A DNA stretch of 32,131 bases from Scybalousia_A sp964639765 (GTDB lineage Bacteria; Bacteroidota; Bacteroidia; Bacteroidales; P3): assembly GCA_964639765.1 (NCBI GenBank), contig CAZXEN010000024.1, positions 1-32,131 of the forward strand, written 5' to 3'. The notes below the pieces were generated by a model. It did not search any database. It was not told the DNA's origin and saw nothing but the letters and a program-made list of their open reading frames with translations. Positions 16,414 to 24,045 of the stretch are shown here, one piece after another; within the stretch, counting starts at the first letter, position 1; the number at the start of each line of letters is the position of its first letter. Both the position numbers and the translations under genes were made by a program.

Positions 16414-17406
16414 TTATAATGCCAACAGTTCCCTGTATAGCCTTTCTTTGTTGATAGGAACAACGCCTACTTCTTCGCATACAAGTCCTCCGGCAAGATT
16501 ACTTATCTTGGCAATCTCTTTTGCGTCTAAATCCAATGCCAAACAGAGACTTGCAACGCTTATTACGGTATCTCCCGCTCCAGAAACGTCGGCAATCTTT
16601 CTTACATTTGCAGGCAGTGATACGATGTTTGCCTTTTGCTGCGAATAATCTGCAAGGAAAACCCCATATTCGCTCAGTGTGATAAAGACTTTATCTATTC
16701 TTTGTTTGCCTTTTAGCAACAGGGAAGCATTCTCAAGGTTTTCTTTTGTAGGAAGTTCAAACTCTATCTTTAAGCCTTCTTTTAGTTCTTTCAGGTTAGG
16801 TTTGAATAAAGTAACGTTTTTGTAGGCAGAAAAGTTCCTATGTTTGGGATCCACTGCTGTCGGTATGTTTCTTTTCTTTGCTTCCGAAGTTGTTGTCTTT
16901 ATTATGTTCTCTGTTATTACTCCTTTATCATAATCCTGAAAGATAATGACATCTACTTTTGTATTAGCCAGAACAGATTTTATTTTTTCTGCAAATATGC
17001 TTTCTTCTTTTTCGCTTAGTACCTCAGTGCTTTCATTGTCTATTCTGAGCATTTGGGAGTTGTTGCCAATTATACGGGTCTTTGTGGTAGTTGGTCTTTG
17101 CTTGGATTGAAGTATGGAGTCAGTAGTCATCTTTTCTTTTCGCATAAGTTTTAGAAGCACTTCTCCATTGGAGTCTTCTCCTATGACAGAACAAAGAACA
17201 GGATTTGCTCCCATGGCTTTAAGATTCAGAGCCACATTGCCAGCTCCTCCCAATCTGTTTTCTATTTTTGATACAGAACAGATGGGAACAGGAGCCTCCG
17301 GTGATATTCTTTCCACTTTTCCCCACTGATAGGAATCCACCATAATATCACCAATAATCAAAACATTAAGGTTTTCAAACTTATGAAAAATATCTTTGTA
17401 GTCCAT
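16414..17406 (-). CDS. rfaE1: D-glycero-beta-D-manno-heptose-7-phosphate kinase
   Basis: 330 residues. The N-terminus 'NVLIIGDIMVDSYQWGKVERISPEAPVPI' (14-42), followed by 'RLGGAGNVALNLKAMGA' (51-67), is the signature of HldE/RfaE domain I within the PfkB family. The C-terminal 'VSGAGDTVISVASLCLAL' has the GAGD anion hole and catalytic Asp (276-279). It phosphorylates heptose-7-phosphate to the 1,7-bisphosphate in the cytoplasm, in the route to ADP-heptose for the LPS core. Unlike E. coli HldE it has no nucleotidyltransferase half, as is usual where a separate rfaE2/hldC exists. It is the second gene of a minus-strand pair, 12 bases after ansA. Confidence 0.9.
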   Translation of the reverse strand: MDYKDIFHKFENLNVLIIGDIMVDSYQWGKVERISPEAPVPICSVSKIENRLGGAGNVALNLKAMGANPVLCSVIGEDSNGEVLLKLMRKEKMTTDSILQSKQRPTTTKTRIIGNNSQMLRIDNESTEVLSEKEESIFAEKIKSVLANTKVDVIIFQDYDKGVITENIIKTTTSEAKKRNIPTAVDPKHRNFSAYKNVTLFKPNLKELKEGLKIEFELPTKENLENASLLLKGKQRIDKVFITLSEYGVFLADYSQQKANIVSLPANVRKIADVSGAGDTVISVASLCLALDLDAKEIAKISNLAGGLVCEEVGVVPINKERLYRELLAL

Positions 17407-17418
17407 GCTTAAAATCTT

Positions 17419-18429
17419 TTATAGTGTTATTTCTCCTCTAAGGTTGCTTTCCAAAAGCCGTTTCTGTGTTTCTTTGTCTTTGCAGTTGCCTAAGACAAAC
17501 ATCATTTTTGTGAGTGCAGCTTCTGTTGTTATATCTTTTCCGCTTATTATACCCATTTCTTTCAGAGTATAGCTTGCTTCATAGTGTCCCATTTCCACGC
17601 TTCCTGCCTTGCATTGGGTGACATTAAGAATTCTTACTCCCTTGTTTACGATTTTTTCTATGGAAGACAAGAATTTTTTGTTGGTAGGTGCGTTTCCAGA
17701 ACCATAAGTCTCCAATATCATACCTTCCAAATCATCAATATGGCTTATGGCTTCAAAGTATTCTTCATTGATAGCAGGATGTATCTTGGCTATTATTATA
17801 TTGGTTGATAATTTGTCATAAACCTTGAAAGGTTGTGTAGGTTTTGGAAGAATCAAGTGTTTCTTGTAGGAAATATTGATGCCGACTTTTGCCAGTGAAG
17901 GCAGGTTGCCTGAATAGAATGCCTCAAAATATTCTGCATTTATCTTGGTTGTGCGGTTGCCTCTGAAAAGTTTGTTGTCAAAAAATATGCATACTTCCGG
18001 AATGTTTATTTCACTGTTGGCAGCAATTTCAATGGAAGAGATAATGTTGTCCCGTCCGTCTGTACGAATCATTCCCAATGGAAGCTGGGATCCTGTAATA
18101 ATCACAGGCTTTGCAAGATTTTCCAGCAAGAAACTTAGGGCTGAGGCCGTGTAAGACATCGTATCGGTTCCATGAAGTATGACAAATCCGTCATAGTTCC
18201 TGTATTCCTGCTTTATATATGCAGACAATTTAAGCCAGACCTCAGCATTCATATCCGAAGAATCAATTATCGGATTGAACTGAAAGGTATCTATATTGCA
18301 GTCTAACTTATGCAGGACAGGAAGAACCTCGTATATCTTTTTCATATCAAAAGGACGCAATGCACCTGTCTTGTCATCTTTCACCATTCCGATGGTCCCG
18401 CCTGTATAAATAAGAAGGATGTTTTTCAT
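17419..18429 (-). CDS. ansA: Type I (cytoplasmic) L-asparaginase
   Basis: 336 residues from the ATG at 18429. The frame is open a little further to a TTG at 18459, but that lies inside the -7 box of the promoter, so it cannot be the start. The protein begins MKNILLIYTGGTIGMVKD, with the nucleophile Thr12 in TGGTIG, Ser/Asp of DSSDM (56-60), and the second triad in HGTDTM (86-91). A conserved Lys follows further on. It hydrolyses asparagine to aspartate and ammonia; there is no signal peptide, so type I. It is the first gene of the pair with rfaE1; there is no clear metabolic link between the two. Confidence 0.9.
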   Translation of the reverse strand: MKNILLIYTGGTIGMVKDDKTGALRPFDMKKIYEVLPVLHKLDCNIDTFQFNPIIDSSDMNAEVWLKLSAYIKQEYRNYDGFVILHGTDTMSYTASALSFLLENLAKPVIITGSQLPLGMIRTDGRDNIISSIEIAANSEINIPEVCIFFDNKLFRGNRTTKINAEYFEAFYSGNLPSLAKVGINISYKKHLILPKPTQPFKVYDKLSTNIIIAKIHPAINEEYFEAISHIDDLEGMILETYGSGNAPTNKKFLSSIEKIVNKGVRILNVTQCKAGSVEMGHYEASYTLKEMGIISGKDITTEAALTKMMFVLGNCKDKETQKRLLESNLRGEITL

Positions 18430-18456
18430 AGCCAAATGATAGATTATATTAATTTG

Positions 18457-18488
18457 CAAAGTTACAATGATTTTCTTAAAGCGACAAA
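18457..18488 (-). promoter_or_regulatory. Promoter of ansA-rfaE1
   Basis: Read on the minus strand, TTTG (18488-18485) is followed after 20 bases by TAACTTTG (18464-18457), a good match to the Bacteroidetes consensus. It is 27 bases before the ansA ATG and shows that the TTG at 18459 is not the start. Confidence 0.7.
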
Positions 18489-18542
18489 AATAAATGTATC
18501 AAGATTTTTATAAAACCTGCAATCCACGCCGATAAAGCAAAG

Positions 18543-18728
18543 GTTTTTTCAGCCACTCCTGCAAAAAAAGCTGCCAAAGTAAGATAAAAATTTGCCACAT
18601 CAAGTCTTTCTGCTGAAAAAAACTATTTTTTTGACCAAAAAAAACTATTTTTTTCATGCAAAAAAACTATTTTTTTTACCACGAAAACGAAGATTGGCAA
18701 ATTTTAGACGGGGATTGGCAGAAAAAAC
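18543..18728. repeat. Imperfect inverted repeat around an A-tract array
   Basis: Arms: 18543-18559 (GTTTTTTCAGCCACTCC) matches the reverse complement of 18712-18728 at 15 of 17 positions. 18585-18601 (TAAAAATTTGCCACATC) is the near-complement of 18692-18706. 'TGCCA' occurs in the left half and 'TGGCA' in the right half several times. The A-tract array at 18616-18676 sits in the middle. It is a dyad-symmetric DNA element between two divergent promoters, not inside a known transcript. Confidence 0.65.
18616..18676. repeat. Three copies of AAAAAAACTATTTTTTT at a 22-base period
   Basis: Identical 17-base units start at 18616, 18638 and 18660, with 5-base spacers (GACCA, CATGC). A22-base period is close to two turns of the helix, and each unit places an A-tract and a T-tract about 10 bases apart, so the stretch should be bent. 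Each unit can also form a small A7/T7 hairpin with loop CTA. Confidence 0.9.
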
Positions 18729-18835
18729 TTACTGTTTGGCGGGAAAATGTCTTGATATCGGGAGTTTTTAACGGCCTTCAAAAGATGTTTTAGCGTAATT
18801 TAAAAGCCTTTATGAAAGAAATTTTGAAAAAACTT

Positions 18836-18865
18836 TTGTCAGTAAAAATAAAACAAGTAATTTTG
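18836..18865 (+). promoter_or_regulatory. Promoter of rplY
   Basis: TTTG (18836-18839), 18 bases, then TAATTTTG (18858-18865), both exact consensus matches; the ATG follows 65 bases later, leaving a leader of about 55 bases. Confidence 0.75.
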
Positions 18866-18930
18866 CAGAACTTTTTTCACAAATCAAACAAATCAAATTT
18901 AGTTATTAACAATCAAAAAGACACAAAAGA

Positions 18931-19536
18931 ATGAAGACAGTATCAATGAGCGGTTCTCTTAGAGAGAACGTAGGGAAAAAGGATACTAAAGCCTTGAGAA
19001 AAGAAGGAAAGGTGCCTTGTGTTCTTTACGGTGGAAAAGATGAGCAGATAAAATTCTCTGTTCCAAGCAAGGATTTTATTCCATTGCTTTTCACTCCAGA
19101 CACAAACTACGTAAAAATAGTTATAGACGGACAAGAACATAACGCCATACTTCAGGACATTCAGTATCACCCTGTAAATGATGAGGTATTGCACGCAGAT
19201 TTCTTGAGAATATTTGACGATAAGCCTATCACTATCGCTGTTCCTGTCAAGACAACAGGTACGGCTCCAGGTGTTTTGCAAGGTGGTAAGTTGAATCTTA
19301 AGATGCGTAAAATAAGACTTAGCGGTTTGCCAAACAATATTCCTCAAGAAGTTGTATTGGATATCAGCAAACTGAACATAGGTCAAAACATAAAAGTATC
19401 AGAAATTTCCATACAGGATGTGGAATGTATGGAAGTCAAGTCTTCAGTTGTCGTTGCTGTCAAGGCAACAAGAAATGCTGTTGCAGCAACTGAAGAAACA
19501 GCTGAGGGCGAAGCAGAAGCTCCTGCAGCAGAATAA
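18931..19536 (+). CDS. rplY: 50S ribosomal protein L25 (Ctc form)
   Basis: 201 residues. It starts MKTVSMSGSLRENVGKKDTKAL with 'RKEGKVPCVLYGG' (23-35), the RNA-binding N-terminal L25 domain that contacts 5S rRNA. The second beta domain runs from about 100 ('ITIAVPVKTTGTAPGVLQGGKLN') to about 180. The tail is acidic and rich in Ala/Glu (EETAEGEAEAPAAE), as in long Ctc-type L25. Its own promoter lies upstream, and a strong hairpin separates it from pth at 19555, so it may be expressed more than pth. Confidence 0.95.
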   Translation: MKTVSMSGSLRENVGKKDTKALRKEGKVPCVLYGGKDEQIKFSVPSKDFIPLLFTPDTNYVKIVIDGQEHNAILQDIQYHPVNDEVLHADFLRIFDDKPITIAVPVKTTGTAPGVLQGGKLNLKMRKIRLSGLPNNIPQEVVLDISKLNIGQNIKVSEISIQDVECMEVKSSVVVAVKATRNAVAATEETAEGEAEAPAAE

Positions 19537-19554
19537 TACTTTTCAAACATTGGT

Positions 19555-19598
19555 CAAGGGCTTTAAGGTCTTTAATGACTTTAAGGTCCTTGTCTTTT
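19555..19598 (+). terminator. Long hairpin between rplY and pth
   Basis: Sixteen bases at 19555-19570 (CAAGGGCTTTAAGGTC) pair with 19577-19592 over a 6-base loop, with three G-T pairs and no other mismatch. TCTTTTT follows. It starts 18 bases after the rplY stop and ends 23 bases before the pth ATG. No separate promoter for pth is visible, so this likely acts as a partial terminator that lowers pth expression relative to rplY. Confidence 0.8.
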
Positions 19599-19614
19599 TA
19601 ATATAAAAGCAGAA

Positions 19615-20199
19615 ATGGAGAAATATCTTATAGTAGGTTTAGGAAATCCTGACAGGGAATATGATGGAACACGCCATAATATTGGTTACAGAGTATTGGA
19701 TAACTATTTGCAGAAGATAAATGAAACACAAGAGGAAAAACTTTCTTTTTCTTTGGACAGATATGCTTTTGTCTGCAAAACCAGACTTAAAGGCCGTACG
19801 GTTGTTCTTATAAAACCGACGACATATATGAACCTTTCAGGCAAGGCTATAAGATATTGGCTGGAAAAAGAAAAAATAGCCATGGAAAATATGCTTATAG
19901 TGGTTGATGATTTGGCTATTCCGCTTGGGACGCTCAGACTCAGATACAAAGGAAGTGACGGAGGACATAACGGACTTAAGAACATAATAGAGTTATTGAA
20001 CACATCCTCCTTTAACAGGCTGAGATTTGGAATAGGCAACGACTTTAGCAAAGGCGGACAGATAGATTTTGTGCTTGGAAAACTTTCTGAGGAGGAAGAG
20101 AAGACGGTCCAGCCTCAAATAGACAAGACTTTTGAGATAATAAAATCTTTTGTGCTTGTAGGAATGGAAAAGACCATGAGCCAGTTCAACGGCAAATAA
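19615..20199 (+). CDS. pth: Peptidyl-tRNA hydrolase
   Basis: 194 residues. The catalytic set of bacterial Pth is complete: Asn11 (GLGNPDREYDGTRHNIG), His21 in the same motif, Asn73 in TTYMNLSGKA, Asp98 in VVDDLAIPLG and Asn119 in SDGGHNGLK. It frees tRNA from peptides dropped by stalled ribosomes. The rplY-pth order is common in bacteria. Its stop directly meets the stop of the minus-strand exosortase gene (19-20 kb junction at 20199/20200) with no terminator in between. Confidence 0.96.
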   Translation: MEKYLIVGLGNPDREYDGTRHNIGYRVLDNYLQKINETQEEKLSFSLDRYAFVCKTRLKGRTVVLIKPTTYMNLSGKAIRYWLEKEKIAMENMLIVVDDLAIPLGTLRLRYKGSDGGHNGLKNIIELLNTSSFNRLRFGIGNDFSKGGQIDFVLGKLSEEEEKTVQPQIDKTFEIIKSFVLVGMEKTMSQFNGK

Positions 20200-20823
20200 C
20201 TAAATTTTTGCGCTGTCTGTCTCTTTAGGCTTTCTGTCTATAATACGAAGCCACATATACCACATAGAAAAAATAACAATATACATCATTGGTCTTGCAA
20301 TCCAGTCATGAACAGGAGTAAACAGTTCAGGATTTCTTGAAAACACATAAGTAATAATGACTATTCTTATTATGTTTGCAATTAATATTATCACACATCC
20401 AGCAAGATAATACCAAATCTTGTGAAACCATTTGCCTCTGCAAAGAATCATTATCAAAGCCCATTGTAAAAGTTGTTTTACTCCTGAACAGTCGTGTATA
20501 ATTTGCATAACAGAATCATAAACAACACTTCCATCAGGCAAAGTTGTATAGAAGTAAAACGAAGAATCCTGTAGAACAAAAGGCTTTTCTATGACAATTT
20601 CACACAAAGGTGCGGAACCTTTGTACGCCAGCCTCGTAAAGAAGTCGAAAATATTGTCAGTAAAAGGACCAAATACCCATGAATTCATATCGGTGTTCCA
20701 ATATAGGATATGAAAGATTATAGTGGCTACAGACAATAGTAATGCGTCTTTTATAATTCTTTTATTACTGTCTATGGACCAAATAGAAAGTAGTTCTTTT
20801 TTTAGGTTTGTTATTGGTTTCAT
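20200..20823 (-). CDS. Exosortase/archaeosortase-family membrane protease
   Basis: 207 residues with about four membrane helices: near 26-44, 105-128, 136-160 and 177-195. The family's catalytic set is present in order: Cys112 in 'HDCSGVKQLLQWALI' (the EpsH-type C-S-G motif), Arg153 in 'IANIIRIVIIT', and His172 in 'FTPVHDWIARPMMY'. These are the Cys/Arg/His of exosortases and archaeosortases, which cut C-terminal sorting signals at the membrane and join the protein to another group. It is shorter than the 8-helix EpsH and resembles the small Bacteroidetes forms (XrtF-like); the subfamily is uncertain. No PEP-CTERM-like tail is seen in any full-length protein of this window. The Wzz and ligase genes lie about 0.75 kb further on the other strand. 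A TATCTTTG box is upstream at 20853-20846. Confidence 0.85.
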   Translation of the reverse strand: MKPITNLKKELLSIWSIDSNKRIIKDALLLSVATIIFHILYWNTDMNSWVFGPFTDNIFDFFTRLAYKGSAPLCEIVIEKPFVLQDSSFYFYTTLPDGSVVYDSVMQIIHDCSGVKQLLQWALIMILCRGKWFHKIWYYLAGCVIILIANIIRIVIITYVFSRNPELFTPVHDWIARPMMYIVIFSMWYMWLRIIDRKPKETDSAKI

Positions 20824-20845
20824 ATAATAGCGGTTAAAACTTTTG

Positions 20846-20853
20846 CAAAGATA
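20846..20853 (-). promoter_or_regulatory. Promoter -7 box of the exosortase gene
   Basis: TATCTTTG on the minus strand, 22 bases before the ATG at 20823. No clear TTTG at the -33 distance. The gene therefore has its own signal, divergent from the next gene. Confidence 0.5.
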
Positions 20854-20913
20854 CTAAAAGATTCAATATTTAGATTTTTATTTTATAAATTTCTGAATAA
20901 GAGATTTTTTTTA

Positions 20914-20921
20914 TAACTTTG
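20914..20921 (+). promoter_or_regulatory. Promoter -7 box for the 20951 gene
   Basis: TAACTTTG, 29 bases before the ATG at 20951; the -33 region has TTCTG, a partial match. Confidence 0.55.
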
Positions 20922-20950
20922 CACCTCAAAAAAAATAAAAGATTTTTATT

Positions 20951-21493
20951 ATGACAACAGGTTTTATATTAGGTATAGTTGCCCTTGAAGTGCTGGGTTT
21001 GGCAATAGTAGGATATTATTTCTTGAATGTTGTAAAGGAATTTGTACTCAATGAACAAAAGAAGACAATACTTGAGATTCAAAAAATATCTGAAGAGGAA
21101 ACCCGTAAGGTCGTAACACCAATACAATTGCAGGCATACGAACGTCTGGTTTTGTTCTTGGAAAGAATAAAGCCGGATAATCTTGTCCTTAGATGCTATC
21201 AGGCAGGTATGAACACCAAACTGCTTAGAGATGTTATGATAAAAAACATATCAGATGAATATGAACACAATCTTTCACAGCAGTTGTATGTTTCCACAGA
21301 GAGTTGGCTTAGAATAAAGAATGCAAAAGAAGAAATTATAAATGTTTTGAATTCTTTGACACCCAAAGAAGATGAAACAATATCACCAATAAACTTTGCA
21401 GGAGAAGTTTTTGAGAAACTTTCTCAAGGCAACAATCAGACAGATTCGGCACAAGACTTTCTTAAGAAAGAAATTCAAGAAAGGTTTAAATAA
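20951..21493 (+). CDS. Membrane-anchored protein of unknown function (possibly DUF7935)
   Basis: 180 residues: one N-terminal membrane helix (about 5-28, FILGIVALEVLGLAIVGYYF), a charged helix (about 35-60, QKKTILEIQKISEEETRKVV), then 'VTPIQLQAYERLVLFLERIKPDNLVLRC' and a mostly helical cytoplasmic domain with 'LSQQLYVSTESWLRIKNAKEEIINVLN'. This layout fits a conserved Bacteroidetes family often annotated DUF7935; I am not certain of the number. The function is unknown. It has its own promoter and is separated from the Wzz-like gene by 82 bases holding tandem promoter boxes. Confidence 0.7.
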   Translation: MTTGFILGIVALEVLGLAIVGYYFLNVVKEFVLNEQKKTILEIQKISEEETRKVVTPIQLQAYERLVLFLERIKPDNLVLRCYQAGMNTKLLRDVMIKNISDEYEHNLSQQLYVSTESWLRIKNAKEEIINVLNSLTPKEDETISPINFAGEVFEKLSQGNNQTDSAQDFLKKEIQERFK

Positions 21494-21526
21494 AAATAAT
21501 GGGCGTCAAGTATAACAGGTATTGAT

Positions 21527-21542
21527 TATTTTTGTATTTTTG
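21527..21542 (+). promoter_or_regulatory. Two tandem -7 boxes before the Wzz-like gene
   Basis: TATTTTTG occurs at 21527-21534 and again at 21535-21542. Either gives a transcript start before the ATG at 21576 and after the alternative in-frame start at 21522, which supports 21576. No good -33 element was found. Confidence 0.5.
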
Positions 21543-21575
21543 CACATTAAAAATCAAATAAAACAAATAAACATA

Positions 21576-22592
21576 ATGGATAATAAACTGAGTACAAAAA
21601 ACAGTTGGGCTTTTATAAAGAGAAACAAGAAAACACTATTGATAACTTTTGTTGCGTCTGCCATTGTGTCAGCAATAGTATCGTTGTTTTTACCGAATTA
21701 TTACAAATCACAGGTATTGTTTTTGCCAAGTGCGGTAAATTCTATGTCGAAATCAATACTGAATACGGGAGACAAGTTAGACCCTTATCTTTTTGGAACA
21801 GAAAAAGAGAGCGAATATATTTTGGAGATGCTTGGCAGTGGAGAAATTTTAGGTAAGACTATCGCAAAGTTTAACTTAAAAGAACATTATGGGATAAAGG
21901 ATAAAGGAGGTTTAGGAGAAGAATTGGTAAGATTGAAACTGGAAAAGAACATAGACATAAAACGTTCGGATTTTCTTGGTGTCAAGCTGTCCGTTTGGGA
22001 TAAAGACCCAAAGATGGCTGCTTCCATAGCAAACTATATGTCTGAGCAGTTGGAAGAACTAAGATACCAAATGAAGAAAGCAAAGGCTGACAGCATAAGA
22101 GTTTGTCTGGAAAGAAGCAAACAGAGAGTAGAAGCTGCCTTAAAGAGATATATGGATTCTGCAAGTGTGGTTATGGAGAAAAGTAATGTTTATGACCCAG
22201 AAACCTTTGCAGACCGTGTTATGCAGGAGATGTCAAAACAGATTGCTGCAGGAAATACAGCAGGCGTTCAAAGATTGGAAGACAAAATGGCTCATCTTAT
22301 AAAATATGCTCCGGATTTGAAAAGATTTATTGATTTATACAGGGTAGAAAAGGAATTAATGGAGAAATGGAGCGATTCTTACGAGCAAGCAGTTGTTGAT
22401 TTGGAAGCAAACATACCAACAGATTATGTTGTTGAACACGCATATCCTTCAGAGACAAAAGACAGACCAAAACGTAGTATTATTGTTATAATCTCTGCTT
22501 TGTTGTGTACTCTTATTGCAGCAGAAGTTATAATTGTAAGAGAGAGAAAAAATTCCTCAGACAAGGAAGATGACGAGTCTATTCAAGCATAA
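21576..22592 (+). CDS. Wzz/GNVR-type polysaccharide chain length protein
   Basis: 338 residues from the ATG at 21576; the frame is open to 21522, but that start falls before the promoter boxes and adds a hydrophilic lead. There are two membrane helices, near 20-40 ('LLITFVASAIVSAIVSLFLPNYYKSQ', with the Wzz 'P.Y.a...' turn) and near 303-323 ('KRSIIVIISALLCTLIAAEV', preceded by the 'P..P..P' type element 'DRPKRS'). The large periplasmic middle is alpha-helical. It has no C-terminal tyrosine kinase domain, so it is like a pure polysaccharide co-polymerase. Its last 23 bases overlap the ligase/polymerase gene, which fixes the partnership. Confidence 0.85.
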   Translation: MDNKLSTKNSWAFIKRNKKTLLITFVASAIVSAIVSLFLPNYYKSQVLFLPSAVNSMSKSILNTGDKLDPYLFGTEKESEYILEMLGSGEILGKTIAKFNLKEHYGIKDKGGLGEELVRLKLEKNIDIKRSDFLGVKLSVWDKDPKMAASIANYMSEQLEELRYQMKKAKADSIRVCLERSKQRVEAALKRYMDSASVVMEKSNVYDPETFADRVMQEMSKQIAAGNTAGVQRLEDKMAHLIKYAPDLKRFIDLYRVEKELMEKWSDSYEQAVVDLEANIPTDYVVEHAYPSETKDRPKRSIIVIISALLCTLIAAEVIIVRERKNSSDKEDDESIQA

Positions 22593-24045
22593 TACAAACA
22601 CATCAATCATAATTGCAATTTCTTGCCTCATATTCATTTTTGTAGGATATGGGGCTGTGGAGTATGGAGTAGACTGGTACGTATTTGTTCCTTTGATTGT
22701 TTTGGTGCTTATATTCATGATAAAGCATTTTCATTATACGATGTTTGCTGTTGCGCTTTTTACTCCATTCAGTCTTTTTACTGATTATGATGTAGTATCT
22801 ATTACTCTGCCTACAGAACCTATGCTGTTGTTTATTATGGTTGTGTTTCTGTTTGAATTGTCTCTACAGAAGAATATAGATAAAAGATTATTTACCCATC
22901 CTGTATCTCTTTGCATTGTCATTTCTATTGTCTGGATAGTGATTAGCAGTTTTTTCAGTACAGATTTATTTGTTTCTTTTAAACATATATTGGCGAGATT
23001 ATGGTTTGTGATACCTTGCTATTTTATGACTTTGTTTATATTCAAAGACCCTAAAAAGATATTGTGGTTTATTGCTTGCTATGGTTTTTCCTTGAGTGTA
23101 GTAATTATTATTTCCACAATAAAATATGCTTTGAAAGGATTTGACCATGATTATGCAGACTATATAATGATGCCTTTTTACAATGACCATACTGCATACG
23201 GTGCAGCAATAGGTTTGTTTGTGCCTATATCTTTATATTATCTGTTTGCAAAAAAAACCTTATACAACAACATATATGTTAGAATTTTATTTGCTTTCAT
23301 TTCCATTTGTTTAGTTGTAGGCCTTGTTTTTTGTTATGCAAGAGCAACATGGATAAGTGTAATAGTGTCTGGTTTGGTTTTATTGGTTGTTAAACTAAGA
23401 ATAAGCACAAAGACTATTATCAAAATAGGAGTGGCAGGAATTCTGGCTTTGGTTCTTTCTTGGAATTTTATTTTAGACAAAATGTCAGAAAACAAACAAG
23501 ATTCATCTGGAAATATATCCGAACATATTCAATCTATGAGTAACATAAGCACAGATGCTTCTAATACAGAAAGACTTAATCGTTGGGCTTGTGCTTTTGC
23601 AATGACAAAGGAAAGACCTATTGTGGGTTGGGGTTTCGGTACTTATCAGTTTGAATACGGAAGATTTCAAAAGTCAAAAGATTTAACGATAATATCAACC
23701 AACGAAGGAACTTTAGGCAATGCGCACAGTGAATATTTAGGTCCTTTATGTGAGACAGGAATATTGGGTATGATTACCATAATGATGATATTCGGCTTTA
23801 CTATATATATAGGAATAAGGGCGTATAGAAGAATAAAGAACAAAGACTTGGCAAACCTTTGTTTGTTTTTGACAATTAGCCTTATAACGTATTATATTCA
23901 CGGATTGATGAATAATTTTTTGGATACAGATAAATTGGCGATACCGTTTTGGGCAATGACTTCTATGATAGTGGCATTAGATTTGTATTCACAAAAGAAA
24001 GAAAATTTGATTAATAACAAAATACAAAAAGAAGAAAATATATAA
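22570..24045 (+). CDS. O-antigen ligase / polysaccharide polymerase (Wzy_C family)
   Basis: 491 residues with ten or more membrane helices. The family region is in the C-terminal half: 'FCYARATWISVIVSGLVLLVV' (about 257-277), then a long periplasmic loop (about 310-400) with 'RLNRWACAFAMTKERPIVGWGFGTYQFEY' and 'NAHSEYLGPLCETGILGMI', containing the Arg and His residues characteristic of the Wzy_C/WaaL group. It joins or polymerises repeat units on the periplasmic side. The sequence alone does not tell ligase from polymerase. It overlaps the Wzz-like gene by 23 bases and shares one base with secA (TAATG), so all three are translationally linked. Confidence 0.85.
   Translation: MTSLFKHNTNTSIIIAISCLIFIFVGYGAVEYGVDWYVFVPLIVLVLIFMIKHFHYTMFAVALFTPFSLFTDYDVVSITLPTEPMLLFIMVVFLFELSLQKNIDKRLFTHPVSLCIVISIVWIVISSFFSTDLFVSFKHILARLWFVIPCYFMTLFIFKDPKKILWFIACYGFSLSVVIIISTIKYALKGFDHDYADYIMMPFYNDHTAYGAAIGLFVPISLYYLFAKKTLYNNIYVRILFAFISICLVVGLVFCYARATWISVIVSGLVLLVVKLRISTKTIIKIGVAGILALVLSWNFILDKMSENKQDSSGNISEHIQSMSNISTDASNTERLNRWACAFAMTKERPIVGWGFGTYQFEYGRFQKSKDLTIISTNEGTLGNAHSEYLGPLCETGILGMITIMMIFGFTIYIGIRAYRRIKNKDLANLCLFLTISLITYYIHGLMNNFLDTDKLAIPFWAMTSMIVALDLYSQKKENLINNKIQKEENI

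Larger units (their letters stand above)
18430..18930. other. 501-base gene-free stretch with divergent promoters and a symmetric repeat
   Basis: No credible gene lies here. It holds the minus-strand promoter of ansA (18457-18488), the inverted-repeat/A-tract element (18543-18728) and the plus-strand promoter of rplY (18836-18865). The stretch 18730-18835 shows nothing else I can name. Confidence 0.7.

Noticed and set aside
18430..18459. Extended start of ansA at a TTG at 18459
   Set aside because: The TTG lies within the -7 promoter box TAACTTTG; the ATG at 18429 gives the usual start MKNILLIYTGGT.
18616..18676. CRISPR array
   Set aside because: Three units with 5-base spacers are too short, and no cas gene is near.
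18430..18930. Chromosomal origin of replication
   Set aside because: The stretch is AT-rich with repeats, but I see no DnaA-box cluster (TTATCCACA) and no dnaA or dnaN nearby.
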